64,000 bases of DNA from Polytrichum commune (lineage: Eukaryota; Streptophyta; Polytrichopsida; Polytrichales; Polytrichaceae), in the NCBI GenBank assembly GCA_950295325.1, contig OX485804.1, positions 8,990,001 to 9,054,000 of the forward strand, in the 5' to 3' direction. A program made the translations under genes and the position numbers. Below the pieces are notes generated by a model, which saw only the letters and a list, made by a program, of their open reading frames with translations, was not told the origin of the DNA and made no database searches. Of the stretch, positions 1-11,438 are shown piece by piece. The first letter of the stretch is position 1. Every line of letters starts with the position of its first letter.

Positions 1-2190
1 TGTTGGTGGTTACGGATTTCATTTAAAATGGGATGAGTTTGCCAGTGTGGGTTGTTTCTTGCGATATATATCATTTTTCTAATAAGATGGTATGTGTCTA
101 GGTGTCGTTTCCATTCTTTGGATAGTTTCCGTGGTAGGAAACCACCTTGCTGAGCTGTTCTGTTTGTAAGGGTTGGTATTGGGGTAGCTTTGCAGGTTTT
201 TTCAATGGTTACTGAAATTTTTTCTACAATGTCGTCTAATGCTGTACAAGCTTCTTGCCATTGGTCCGGGGTGAGGTTGTTATGGTTTTCTAGTAGGATG
301 GTTAGTTCGTTGACTTGCGTGGTATTTGTCTCAAAAAATTCTATATTAAATTTTTCTAAGTTTTCCGGCGGGATTGGATTTAGTATTCTAGTTGTAATAT
401 TTGCGGGGGAGGTGGTCTAGCTATAAGTAGGTTTTAAGGTATGTGTAAGGTGACTGGATAGTGGTCTGAGTTTAGGTTTATGTTTGTATTAGTTGTAGAG
501 GCGAATCTGTCGTTATCTGGTGAGTTGATATAGAAACCGTCTATAAGGCTGGTTGACGTGTAATTATAACCTCCTTATCTTGAAAAATTAGTGTTTGTTG
601 GAATATATTCTAGGTTTAGGGTTGTAGTGAAGTTTTTCCATTGGATGTCGTCCTCTTGTGGTGGCGTGTGATTGTTGTTATTTTGTCTTCCGGTGAGTGC
701 AATATCTTTATTAAAATCTCCACATAAAATGTGCGTGTGGTTAGGGTGCGCAGTTATTTGGTTGGTAATTGTGGTTTTGAGGTAGGGAATGAGGTGGGTG
801 TCATCTACGTGTGTGGGCATATACATATGTATGATTAGCCATGGCAGGAGTGGATGGTTGTGTATTTTTATTATTTGTAGATAAGGGGAGATATTTGTTG
901 GTGTGGGTATCTTGGTAACATTTCCAGGAAATGCGTATTTGTTATGAATAAGTGTAAGAAGACCACCTCTACCGGGGGTGTAAGGCATTCTTTGTTGTAT
1001 GCATCTTGTGAGGGCGTGTGTGTTGTTAAAAATGAGCTTGTATTCAGGGAATTGGTTCTGAATGTATTTTGTGGATTTAGTTGCTGTGAGCTTGGTTTCT
1101 TGGATATGTATAATCGCTATGTTGTTAAAGGAATGGTTTATTAAGCTTTGTAGGTTTGGTAAGGTTGTGTTAAGTGATGAGGCATTCCATGTTATTATAT
1201 TTGTTTCGTGGTTAGTGTTTGTAATTGTTCTTGGGGCTGGTGTGGGGATGTTTGGGAGTGAAGGTGGGTGTGAGTATTCATCTATGTTTTCTAAGCACCG
1301 GAGTGACTCGGTAATCAATTTTACAAGGAGAAAGGGGAATTTCCTTTGGAGTGTGGTTAGTGTAGGTGGAGTCTCTTGGTTGTGGATAAATTTATATAAC
1401 TCGGTATGTATAGAGTTTTTGGGGTGTATTATATCTTGGTTATTTTCGACAAATATTGTGTATGGGTGTTGTATAAGAATGTGTCGCTCGGGAGGGTTGT
1501 TAAGGTTGGCTAGTCTAATGATTAGGGTATTGGTCCATATGTCGTTAAAGTGGTAAATGCGGGGTTGGGCTAATATGTTGTTGCATGTGTCTATTGAGGG
1601 GTTTATCGTAATGACTAAAGCATATAATATATGAGTTGATTAGGAATGACTTTGTGTTAGAATGTATTGATGTAGGTATGGATACATGATGGTTGTTTGG
1701 TGATGTAGTGGGTGATTCCGTTTTAGTATGGGAGCGAACGTGTTTGCTATTTGTTGGTACTCAGGTTGTAGTTTTATCGTGTTTGGGATAAAATATGTTT
1801 TGGCTCTCTTTTTATGTGTGGTGGGGTGTGTGCGTAGGATATCAGGCATTGGGCCGGGGTTAAGTTCTATATCTCCACATTGTAATAATGTTAATTTATT
1901 GATGAAGAAGTATCCGTGGACTTTAAGTAATTTTGGTTTTTTCTTATGTGTTTTTTGATATTTATTGAGTATGAACTTAGTTGTAGTGAATATGTTAGGT
2001 AAGGCGGGTATTGTGCTTTCTAGTTGTTTAGTTGAAAAGTATGTACTTGTGTTGTTTTTAGGTTCGTGATTTGTTATTGTGTTGGGTGTCCAGATGTTTG
2101 TGAATTGGTATTTTTTTTTTAGTTTTGTGGCGAGGCCGGGAGGCCGAGGCCGTTTTATTCTGTGTAAGAGTGGGCAATCTGCTTTTCCCA
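1..2190 (-). pseudogene. LINE ORF2, N-terminal part: basic linker, 2A-like motif, AP endonuclease
   Basis: Read from 2190 downward, one frame runs through KRPRPPGLA (about 2126-2152), a Lys/Thr-rich stretch, the 2A-like motif (1850-1876) and the start of a protein beginning MPDILRTHP. The AP-type (exonuclease-endonuclease-phosphatase) domain follows, with NIITWNAS, IQETKL, GRGGLLTLIHNK, IIHMYMP, CGDFNKDIAL and, nearest the left edge, NSDHYPV. These are the usual metal-binding and catalytic blocks (N, E, D, SDH). An in-frame TAA at 1640-1642 and another at 575-577, inside the endonuclease between GDFN and SDH, break the frame. The 575 stop sits at the same codon position as a TAG in the other LINE copy. 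Reverse transcriptase is not in the window. Confidence 0.8.
1850..1876 (-). other. 2A-like ribosome-skipping motif (GDIELNPGP)
   Basis: The codons read GDIELNPGP, matching the D-(V/I)-E-x-N-P-G-P consensus of 2A/2A-like peptides, at which ribosomes fail to form the Gly-Pro bond. The residue after the final Pro is Met of the endonuclease part (MPDIL). The same motif occupies the same place in the element at 35981-50512 although flanking residues differ, so it is under constraint. 2A-like signals are established in trypanosomal ingi/L1Tc elements and in some animal AP-endonuclease LINEs; use here is inferred. Confidence 0.8.
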
Positions 2191-2199
2191 GGTGTATAG

Positions 2200-3264
2200 G
2201 GCACTTGTTGGTGGTATTTTGTAGGTTTATTACTGGTTGTTTGGTTATTACTTTTGACGTGTTTGGTAAGTGATTTTGTTTTGGTTTTTGTTTTAGTTGG
2301 AGTATTATTGAATGTTGTGTTTATATGTATCTTTTGTATGGTATTTAGTATTAGTTTGTAATATTTTATTATAGCTTTGTTGTTGATGAAGTAGTGTTCG
2401 TGATTTGTTTAACTTTTAAGTCGGTCGTTTGGTGATTTTGTATGAGTGTGCATTTGCTTGTGAAAAGTGAGTTAGGTGATATTGGATGGTAGTTGTGTGG
2501 CACATGGAGTTTTGTTGTTAGTTTTGGGTTTTGGGTTTGGTGTTGTTTTTTATATTGGTTTTGGTGTTGGTGGTGGTTTTGATGTTGGTATAGTTGTGGG
2601 TGATGGTGGTTGTATTGATATCTGGTTGGGTATTGGTTTAGATGTTGGTATTGGATTTGGTATTTAGTTTGGTATATGTTTTGGTTTTTGTTTTGGTGTA
2701 GGTACTTGTTTTTGTATTTGATTTGGAGTAGGTATTTGATTTGGTATTGGTATTTGGTTTGGTATTTGGTTTGGTTTTGGTGTTTGATTTGGTATTTTAT
2801 TTGGTATTGGTCTTTGAAAAGATGTAGGTATTTGGGTTGGTATTTGATTTGGTGTTGTTATTTGGTTGGATTTTGGTATTTGATTTGGTATTCGGTTTGG
2901 TATATAGTTGTTTTGGTATATAGTATTAAGGGGTTTTGTTCAAGGGTTGAGATAAATAGTTTAATAAGGTTAGGGGTAAGAATTTTATGCGTTGTGATAT
3001 GTATTGGTTTTATATATTTATGTGTGTGATTAGTTTTCTTTCTATTTTTGGATTTATTGATAAGTGTTTCTTGTTTGAGGGGGGTATTTATAAATACATT
3101 TTTATTTTGTTTTTGTTGGTATCTTTTTGGTATTGAAGTGTTGAGCTTATTTAGTTTATCGTCATTAGGTCTTCCTTGTCGCTTGATGAATCTTCTTTGT
3201 CGAGCATTTCCAAGGAGTCTAAGGCTGCCATGGTTTTGGTGAGGGCTTGTCGGAGTGTAGCCAT
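2200..3264 (-). repeat. A/C-rich inter-ORF linker of LINE copy 1
   Basis: On the minus strand this stretch is nearly free of G and made of degenerate units reading like accaaatacc repeats (plus strand: ggtatttggtttggt). It corresponds to the 2.6-kb Lys/Asn/Thr/Gln-rich linker of the full-length element. The long open frames on the plus strand here, rich in Trp, Tyr and Leu, are artefacts of this composition. No independent gene is seen. Confidence 0.6.
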
Positions 3265-4763
3265 CTATATTTTGAGTCCCCTAGCTGCCTTTTCTGCTGC
3301 GTACGTTGCAAAGTTTTTCGCTTGGCTTGTTAAGCGAGTCTCCATGGTTTGCATTTGATCTCGCACAATAGCGGTTTCTTTGGCCACAGCTTCCTCACTC
3401 ATTTGGTGTATATCTTTCTTTCTTAGTCCATTGGATGGGGCATTTTCCATGGCTTCTACGGTGTTTGCTAACACGGTGTTCATATCATTAAAGCCTAGTC
3501 GTGTAAGCTCCTATCCCGAAGGTTTAGATATTCCATTTAAGCTTTTTGGATGAGGAACAAATTCGACGTATTTATTACATATTTTGTGATTATTTTTTAC
3601 AATTTTTTTATAGACAGCTGCACTTAAGCATTGCACATTGCATACACCAGTGAGTTTGCCTTTGTCATCCGTTTTAAAGAAGATGTTTAAGATGTTTTTC
3701 TCACCCATGCATGCCCTTATTTCGGTTTCAAGGGCCTCTTTAGACTTTAATCTATTTAAATTTTTGGAATGAGGATGAGTGCATTCTTTTTAGCTAAGTC
3801 ATCGCCCAAAGATTTTCCTATCGTAACATCAATGCTTTCATGCCCGAATGTTATTTTGTTCTTTCTTATATTTTCTACTTGTTCCGGGCTAGTTGCAACG
3901 ATCCAAGCAAAGTTGTGACTTTCCCCTTTTCGCACATGGGTAATTTCAAAATTGTGCCCTCTATGAAATCCTTCTTTTACCACTTCATCAAATACTTTGT
4001 ACCATGTCTCATCTTTGATGCTATCAGTGATAATTTTGACTGATAACATCTCGCTTGAGGCAATGGTGTCGTAGGACTTACAAATTTTACCTCTGTGCAA
4101 TTTATTATCCGGGAGCCGGATAATAAATGGCCTAAGTCCTTGAAGCATGGGAATACCGTCTTCTTGTATATTTTTTAAGTGTATTTTAGCGTGTCCCGAC
4201 CATTGCTTGCCTCCATGTGTGCACATTATAGCGATTGGGTCACTTATATCATTACCTAGAGGAATTCTCATTTCATTCAACCTCTTTGTGATGCTTATAA
4301 GTGCTTCCTCTTTGGGAATAATCATCTCATCTAACTCAAAGAATAAAGCTACGTGGTAGTCCATTGCAAAGCCATCACAAGTTTCTATCTCTGAAGGAAT
4401 TTGTGTGTGGTGATAGTTTTGTTTACCTAGGTTATTCATACTAGGCCATAATTCTTGAGGTACATACGGATATGAGACAGCACTATCCTGGCATTCTAAT
4501 GCTTCTCCTTCATACATGCCCATTTTGACTAGCTCACTAACACTCTTATGCTTTTCTTTTGCTAGTTTGTTGCTTGCATTCAAAGCATTCATTGCTTTGA
4601 ATCCAAGCCACAACGGGAGGGATTTTTCTTGTGTGCTAGACCGATTTTTAGTTTTATCCACAATAGTTAGGCATGCATTACTTGATGTCCTTTTTTTTGT
4701 TTGAGTTACTTCCATATCTTTTACCCCATCCAATGACTTTTCAAGACTACGAGCATATGCCAT
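3265..4763 (-). pseudogene. LINE ORF1 (nucleic-acid-binding/gag-like), decayed
   Basis: Homologous along its length to ORF1 at 37798-39975: shared blocks include TQTKKRT near the start, LWLGFKAM, FAMDYHVALFFE, LKGLRPFI/LQGLRPFI, GKICKSYDTIA, GFHRGHNFEITHV, CNVQCLSAAVY and VEFVPHPKSL. The likely start is the ATG at 4763 (MAYARSL), because similarity begins there; the frame is open further up to 5093. It is broken twice: a one-base frameshift near 3760, and an in-frame TAG at 3511-3513, after which homology continues to about 3267. No CCHC knuckle is visible. Function is inferred from position only; I do not recognise a named domain. Confidence 0.75.
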
Positions 4764-6840
4764 TCTGCAAAAGTAAAGTATGTTGTTATTGCATATTTTC
4801 GATGTTTTTTCTTTGCTCCACAACCCATTCCCTTTCCACTTATAAATAAGTGGGCTTTGTAGGGGGGGTATTAGGAAGATGTTATTATTTATGTGTGTGT
4901 GTTGCTTACTATCATTTACAAAATACCATGCAATTTGGTTAGATGTTCCTTTAAATGTAGCTATAGCAGTAAAACATGTTTGTGCATAACATTTCCATAG
5001 AGTGTGAGAGAGGACGATGTGAGAGTTGTTCCAATATAGTGTGGTAATGAGCAACCACATGAGAACAAGGCATGATGCGGTTGCACCCTTCATTTTTTAA
5101 TCTAATCTAACAAACTAACAGTTCTAAGTGCCTATTACTAACAGTCTATCTCCTATCTTTGACAAAGAGTTATTATGTGACTGATTCTACTTCTAGGAAA
5201 CACAAGTGATATGTGCCCAGCTAGTTTATTAGGTATGTATCTAAAAGGAATTTTAGCATAGTTTATGTGTGTGTATTGTATGTGTCTAAGTGTGTGTGAA
5301 ATCTAATGATTAGGTGTGTGCCTATGTGTGTGGAATCTAGTGTTTAATTGAGTGTGTGCATCTAAGTGTCTATCTGTGTGTGATTTGGGGGTGAGATTCT
5401 TACCTGGTAGGCAGCGGTGGTAGCAGACTCGGCAGGTATCAGCAGCTCTCCTTCACAGAATTCTCCTTAATTCTTCTGGCAGCAGGTTTCCTCGGTTTCC
5501 GGGGCAGCACTCTCCTCGGTTGTCTGGGCAACAACTGTCCCTGCTTTCACTGGGCAGCACACTCCACGGTTTGCTGGACAACACTCTACACTGCAGTACT
5601 CTTCTCGGTCTCCTGGGCAACACTCTTCAAGCCTTCTAGGATTTGTTGGCACCAACTCTCCTTAGCTCGTCGGGCAGCTATCTCCTCGATTTCCAGACGG
5701 CTCTCTTCCTCGAATCTCCGGTTGCGAATCACCTCGGCCTTCCTTGTGATGGCTTTTGTTGTCTGTAAGCGGGCAGGGGTATTGGGTCACAATTCTTCCT
5801 CGTAGTGGGTGTGATCTGTTAATTAGATCAGGGATTTCGGCAGTGCTTGCAAACGTTTGGCAGCAGCGTGGTGCTCTGAGTATCTGATGGCAGCAACTAA
5901 TCTGCAATGTTTAATCTAAGAGGGTCGTCTAATGTCGGCAGGAGCTTCCGGCAGAGTTTCGAGGTCTAAATCTCTATCTCCGCGATGTACATACTATCAG
6001 TACGGAGGTCTGTATACTTCGGGGATCTGTTATTTTGACCAGGGATTTCGGCAGTGCTTCTTCTAATGTATGGCAGCAGCGTGGTGCTCTGAGTATCTGT
6101 TGGCAGCAGCTAATTTGCAGTGCTTAATCTAAGGGGACCGTCTAGTGTTGGCAGTAGCTTCCAGCAGGATTTCGAAGTCTAGATATATATCTCCGCCAAG
6201 TACTCACTATCAGTAGGGGGGTCTGTATACTTCGAGGGTCTGTGTTTGTCGGCGGCAGAGATCACAGCGATGTATTCGCTGTTGGTACTGTAAGGGAGGT
6301 CCTAGATCTACTAGAGACTATATGTTTGCACTTTCTAAGATCTGAGATGACTACCGCATCAAAATCTTCGAGGTACAGCAGCGGCAATCTTCGCAGCAAC
6401 AACGATCTTCGTAGCAGCAATCTTCGCGGGAGCAGCAATCTTCTCAGCATCAGCAGTCTTCGCCGCAGCAACAGATGGCGTTGTTGCTAGCGTGTTCAGA
6501 GTAGAGACGTTTTCGGAGTAGAGACCGTGAGATTTGGATGCAACAATGACGCTTTCCAGCAGCAGCAACACTATATGATAGTTTTTTTCGGAGTAGAGAC
6601 GACGAGATCTGGTAGTAGCAGCGGCGTAGCTCTTCCTTGGTAATGTTGCTAGAGGCTTATGGGGAGAGAAGATGAGGTGGTTGCGGGAGCGGGGGGGGGG
6701 CTATATATTATGTGGCGAGTTAGGGTAAGCCGCTACCGGCGCCCTTTCGGGACCTGAGAGGTGGGTGGCCAGGAGAGGAGTTTCGAGGAGCAACGGATAG
6801 CTGCCGCTTCGACTCTAGTTCCCGGGCAAGTAGCACATCA
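4764..6840 (-). other. Leader region of LINE copy 1
   Basis: No coding potential. Next to ORF1 (about 5100-5400) the sequence is rich in TGTGTG-type stretches. From 5400 to 6650 it is rich in GGCAGCAG and TTCGGAG words with tandem monomers (5826-6247). The open frames here (for example 5467-5655 and 6242-6490, rich in Glu/Cys or Ser/Asn/Arg) reflect the trinucleotide-like repeats. The region probably holds the element's promoter and 5' UTR. Confidence 0.5.
5826..6247 (-). repeat. Two tandem 211-bp monomers in the LINE 5' leader
   Basis: Copy one starts at 5826 and copy two at 6037, each beginning ga(t/c)cagggatttcggcag and containing ggcagcagcgtggtgctctg, gcttaatctaag and tgtatacttcg in the same order. 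They lie upstream of ORF1 on the element's sense strand, as promoter monomers do in some mammalian L1 families. Promoter activity is inference. Confidence 0.7.
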
Positions 6841-6855
6841 TAATGCACATCTTTA

Positions 6856-7092
6856 ATGGTTAGGGCTATATCACATCACCTTGTGAGGTTTGTTGGTGCT
6901 AATATTTTCCGATTAAAAGTAAAGAAAGGCAACAACACTTTGATATTAGGCAATGGTGATCAAGTTCCTACATACAAACATATTAAAGTCCATGTTAAGA
7001 TACAACAATATCTTAGTCAAATTAATTGCCTTGTCTCTAAGTTGAGTGATGGTATTGACCTAATATCGGGTAACCATTGGCTAATCCAATGA
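6856..7092 (+). pseudogene. Ty3/gypsy retrotransposon aspartic protease fragment
   Basis: The translation starts AISHHLVRFVGANIF, then has TLILGNGDQVPTY, VHVKIQQYL, INCLVSKLSDGIDLISGNHWL. This matches the second half of the retropepsin domain of plant Ty3/gypsy elements (…FIS.xLV, GNG..V, DVILGxDWL). The catalytic DSGA is upstream of the fragment and not found, and the frame stops after NHWLIQ. It abuts the leader of LINE copy 1, which probably interrupted it. No reverse transcriptase or integrase was recognised downstream to 7980. Confidence 0.6.
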
Positions 7093-8058
7093 ATAGAGGG
7101 ATCTGACAACTACACTGATTATCCCAATTAGTGTGTGTTACTATTCGAAGTAGTGTAGTGCTTTTATTATTTATTGAGAAAGTATTATTTTACCGAGAAA
7201 AGTCGTTTAGGTCCTAAAATGCTCAACAACCCAGTAACCCCTAAATGTTGAAGCCTTCACATCCCATTTTCGGGCATTTCCAACATCAGTGATGGGCATT
7301 TTTGTTATGTACCAAAACAAACTTTGTTTTCCTAAAATCCAATCGTATGGATGTGGATTAGATTACCATAAATTCCTACTATGAAAATTTCAAGTTAGTT
7401 GAACCATGTTTTCTAAGTTAGTAGCACACGATCCATTGACAAATGTCAAGTCTGATCTACATTTGTCATAGATTGCATTCAATTCGGATCAAGCATTACG
7501 ATTCTCAACAATTATCACAGTTGTTTAACAAGCAATCCCAAATTGACTTTGTTGAAAGCCTCTAAACCAAGCTCATCCAACCAAATGACAATGACTACAT
7601 GTCTGCATCATTGTTCATGTTCAAAGTCTATATTTTCACAAAGTCCATTCTTGGTACAGTCAAGACTCTATAAGTGTTACCCCTATATGCGTTATAATTT
7701 CATATATGTTAAGAAAATTTAACTCTCCTACAAAAACACAATTGGTAAGACTAGTGAGCGTTATGTGTTAAGTGTTATAACATGCTCTACTCCCTCCTTT
7801 GTTAATTGCATCTTTATAAGTGTTAATTTTGAGAAAATCAAGGTAATAATATATGAGAGCATACATTTTGAGCATGTAATCACATTTATCCCATATTCTT
7901 TGTGAACAATTCAAAATTGTTGGAGGCACACGGGTGTTCTTTCGATCTTTATTGAGAGGGAGATAGAGGAAGCTAGGCACTTGGTAAAGGTTGATAAAGT
8001 TGCTACTCTACTTCATCAACTGACATTGTTGTCATCTGATAGTGAGGTGGGTGACGTG
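7093..8058. other. AT-rich intergenic sequence
   Basis: No gene, RNA or repeat boundary recognised. It may be the decayed continuation of the gypsy element, but no conserved motif supports that. Confidence 0.4.
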
Positions 8059-8301
8059 ATGAATACTCATGAATACCTCAACTATGAGATGGAGTTTGAT
8101 TTAAACAACCCTGACGAGGAGTTTTTGGATATGTATTCCTTAGAACATCAAGAAATTGATGTTGATGAGGTTATGGCTGATGTGGTAGAAGAAGTTGTAG
8201 GATTTAGTATTGTTAAACATTCTCTAGAGAATTTGAAGAAATACTTTGACCAAAGACCAAATGATGCACTATCACACATCATGAGCATTCAAGGACTCTA
8301 G
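8059..8301 (+). CDS. Unrecognised acidic open frame, 80 aa
   Basis: An ATG at 8059 opens an 80-residue frame rich in Asp and Glu (DLNNPDEEFLDMY, EIDVDEVMADVVEEVV); the same frame is open upstream to about 7900 without another convincing ATG. No domain is recognised, no splice partner was found and codon use does not stand out. It may be a retroelement remnant. Listed because the acidic composition is unlike chance frames here. Confidence 0.2.
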   Translation: MNTHEYLNYEMEFDLNNPDEEFLDMYSLEHQEIDVDEVMADVVEEVVGFSIVKHSLENLKKYFDQRPNDALSHIMSIQGL

Positions 8302-10230
8302 AAGGAAGTTTCATCTCATCATTTGGAAGCTTCTCGTCATTCTATTATAGACTCTTTCTTTCGGTTAGTTTAGTTGGAAGAATCTTGTCAAGTTACTACT
8401 CTATAGATTATTTCTTTCAATTAGTTTAGTTGAGTTATGTATTATCATTTGTACTTTCATTTCTTACTTTTTATAAAACGTTATGTAACTTCGAATTCAA
8501 AAACATCAAGTTTTATTTCTATAAATGATATTAATCATCGGTATGGATTCTATAAGTGTTACTTGTTATAATTCTATATATGTTATTTTTTCGCTACTCC
8601 TAGCATGTAACATTTATAGAGTCTTGATTGTATGCAGATTGAAATAATTTTGAATAGAATGTTCATGTCAAATATATTTCCAATCTATAATTGTGCATTG
8701 AGTTAGGACATTTTATTATATGTAGCCCTAGAGTGGGCACATCCATCCAGCCTGGTAGATATTTGTGACTGTTGGATTGGCTCCGAAAATGTCTCATCTA
8801 CATTGTAGTTGCAAATCACGAGGATTTCACATTTTGTATTCATGAATATATATGCAAAACTTAAAAATTCAGTCCAAAGTGAAGAGTTTTCCACCCTCTT
8901 TGACGATCACATAAAACAATCTAGTTGCATTAAGGCTATAATTTACACTCAGACCTTTGAGAGAGGCCCTCTATGACATGATTGGTTGATGTCATAGAAG
9001 GCCCTCTATTCCAACAACAATGATCATCTTCTCCTTGACATATGGGCATGTTTCAGATTTCAAAGAGAAGATAACATTTTTTTCCTTTTTTTTTTTCTCT
9101 CTCTCAAAAAAAAGATTATCTTCTCCTTGAATCTGACACATACCCACATGTCATTTTTGCATTGGAGGGGACCACCTGAATCACACATAGATTCAACTAT
9201 ATTCCGACACTAGTAAAGAGTGCCCACTACGATAATAACAATTGTAATTATATATGGACTTTGAAGGTGGGACATTGCATAATGCGGTCCTGCCTTGAAA
9301 GACCTGAAATGTTCATGGTAGACACCAATACACGGCTCCACGAGTGGACATACCCTTTTGTGACGATACCTATACGTTAGAGCTCGCCAAGATGGTCTTC
9401 TACCATCACGATCCTAGCCCTCCCCTTATGCTAGGGATTTGTGCGTTCTAAATACGAAGGTCAAAACTTGGCATTAATTTTAGTCTAAATGCCTACTTAT
9501 AGGCCAGTTGACTCTCGCAATCGCATCAAAAACCCCAAAGTAGTCAAGTGGGTCATGTTGGAATGAATTGATCCTCAACCTTGTACATGACTTGTTATTA
9601 TTAGAATCCCTTCATCCATTATGGATGCGCGTATATAGACGTCACGAACCGCAAAGCCCTCCCCCTGATCATGAAGACTTTGTCTTTCAAGCCCATGTTT
9701 GAGGGTGCCATTTGTATGAGCCCCAGCAGTGGTGACGCCCTCAGGGCTGCTAATTCGTCACACCAGCATCAGCTTCTAAGTTGAAGGAGTCAGTGTTTAT
9801 TGCTAAAGATGGGCGATTAATCTTGTGGCCTCAAAAAACTACAGCCCAAAAATATGATTCTTATCAAAACCGAAACGAAGCCCTTGGGAAAACGGTAATT
9901 ATAGTGGATGCCTTGGAGCTTCAAGTTGAGTGGCATATTGGGTTCTGATCTGAAGCAGGGGATCCAAGAGCCAAGTGACAATCCGATCAGCTGTCAAATG
10001 TTCACTGACACGTTCAATTAGGCTGCTCCACGTACTTTATCGACATTGTACACTATTTCGATTATTACTATTATTACAGTAAGAAAACACAAGGTTTTTG
10101 TTACTGTGGTTGCCATACGGATTGATATACAAAGTTAAAAGTTTTTGGTGAAGTGATTTTGACCAAGGTAATTTGCATGGGTAAAAAGGCAATGCATTCA
10201 CAAAGGCAACCTAGCTAATTGCACATCTCA
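8302..10230. other. Intergenic, no gene seen
   Basis: AT-rich DNA without supported coding sequence. A pyrimidine-rich tract lies at about 9077-9105. Nothing else is assigned. Confidence 0.4.
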
Positions 10231-10751
10231 TGCCCCCTCCCCACCTGACTTTATCAAATAACCAAAGTCTTTCCTAAAACCCGGGTAAAGCTCCCTTGGT
10301 TATAGGGGAGGCATCCGGCTATCCCAAAGCACTTACAAGAACTTGCTCTGGAGATTTTTGAGTAAGTTTTAGTTAAGTAGCTTTCACACATGTTCATGGT
10401 TTTATCTACCAAGCAATGAATGTTGGGTAGTTTTTGTCCCATCCCCAAGTCCCTTACTACTCATCTATCTTACCATCGGTTTTTGTTAATGGAGCTCCTC
10501 GTGCCCTCATAGCTAAGACTAAAAAGCAACCAATCACAAGGGCGGGAGGCGACACTTTTAAAAGTTCTATACTCTTGCCTCATGTCTAGGTACTGATGGG
10601 AGGGTCGGTGCTTGGGGCTTAAACCCTCCACTTTTAAGCCATGCCACATCATTTGCCAACTAGGCTCGGCACTTGATAATGTTGATGGTGTGGAGGCTGT
10701 GTTTTTAGAACCAACTTTTAGGCTTCCCTAAAGTCAGGTGGGGAGGGGGCA
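10231..10751. mobile_element. Non-autonomous DNA transposon (521 bp)
   Basis: The ends form a perfect 23-bp terminal inverted repeat beginning TGCCCCCTCCCC (10231-10253 and 10729-10751). It is flanked by the trinucleotide TCA on both sides (10228-10230 and 10752-10754), a 3-bp target duplication as made by PIF/Harbinger-type elements. The interior has no transposase. Superfamily is inferred only from duplication length. Confidence 0.7.
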
Positions 10752-11438
10752 TCAGTGTAGATAATAGAATGTTGGAATATGGCCAGGGCCACTTATGAAA
10801 AATCTCAAGAGATCAAGTCCAGACTTCACGTCGATCGATAGACTTATGGTGATGAAGACCAACTTGGAATTGCACATGAGAACTTAAATGGAAGGGGAAT
10901 TACACATGTATGTGGTCAGAGCGAGCATGTAATCACAACTGTAACCGGAGAGTCCACTGCGAATTAGTGCATCAAGTTACAAAATCTCAGCACTGAGTCG
11001 AAAGATGTGTTGGGCGCGCACTTGTGGCCGGTAAGTGCCTCACACTCTCTGTGGATGCAGGCAGGGGCAGTGGTGTGTGAATTCTTGGGCTTCTAAGCTG
11101 TGGAGTTCTACTGGAAACCTCTGCTGATCCACCGTGACGCCTTGCAGCCGGCATAGAATGTTGGCTGCCCATGGCCACTCATGGAGATTCCCAAGAGAAG
11201 GCGAGTACATCCATCGACAGACACCGACATCAAGTCTAGGAGAATTATTTATGGTGATGATCAGGAGTAACTTCATCGGTATTGCACGTAAGAAAGTTAA
11301 ATGGGAGTGTAATACTGAACACATGTTGTCATACAGTCAGAGCGTCTTGCAACTGCAACTGGAGAATCATCAGCACACTCATAGCATTATCCCCACTATG
11401 AAGTGCAGGTTATAATATTTCGGTCCCTGAGAGAGAGT

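Larger units (their letters stand above)
1..6840 (-). mobile_element. Dualen-like non-LTR retrotransposon, copy 1 (3' part outside window)
   Basis: Minus-strand LINE whose 5' half lies in the window. From right to left it has a GC-richer leader with tandem monomers, a broken ORF1, an A/C-rich linker, and ORF2 with a basic region, a 2A-like motif and an AP-type endonuclease; the reverse transcriptase would lie beyond position 1. Order and motifs match the full-length element at 35981-50512, but the proteins are strongly diverged, so it is another subfamily rather than a recent copy. The 5' end is uncertain: the leader runs into gypsy-like sequence near 6840, suggesting insertion into that older element. 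The target-site duplication cannot be tested because the 3' end is missing. Confidence 0.8.

Noticed and set aside
2476-3029. Open frames rich in Trp, Tyr, Leu and Gly on the plus strand, looking like membrane proteins
   Set aside because: They are the complement of the A/C-rich LINE linker; composition alone explains them.
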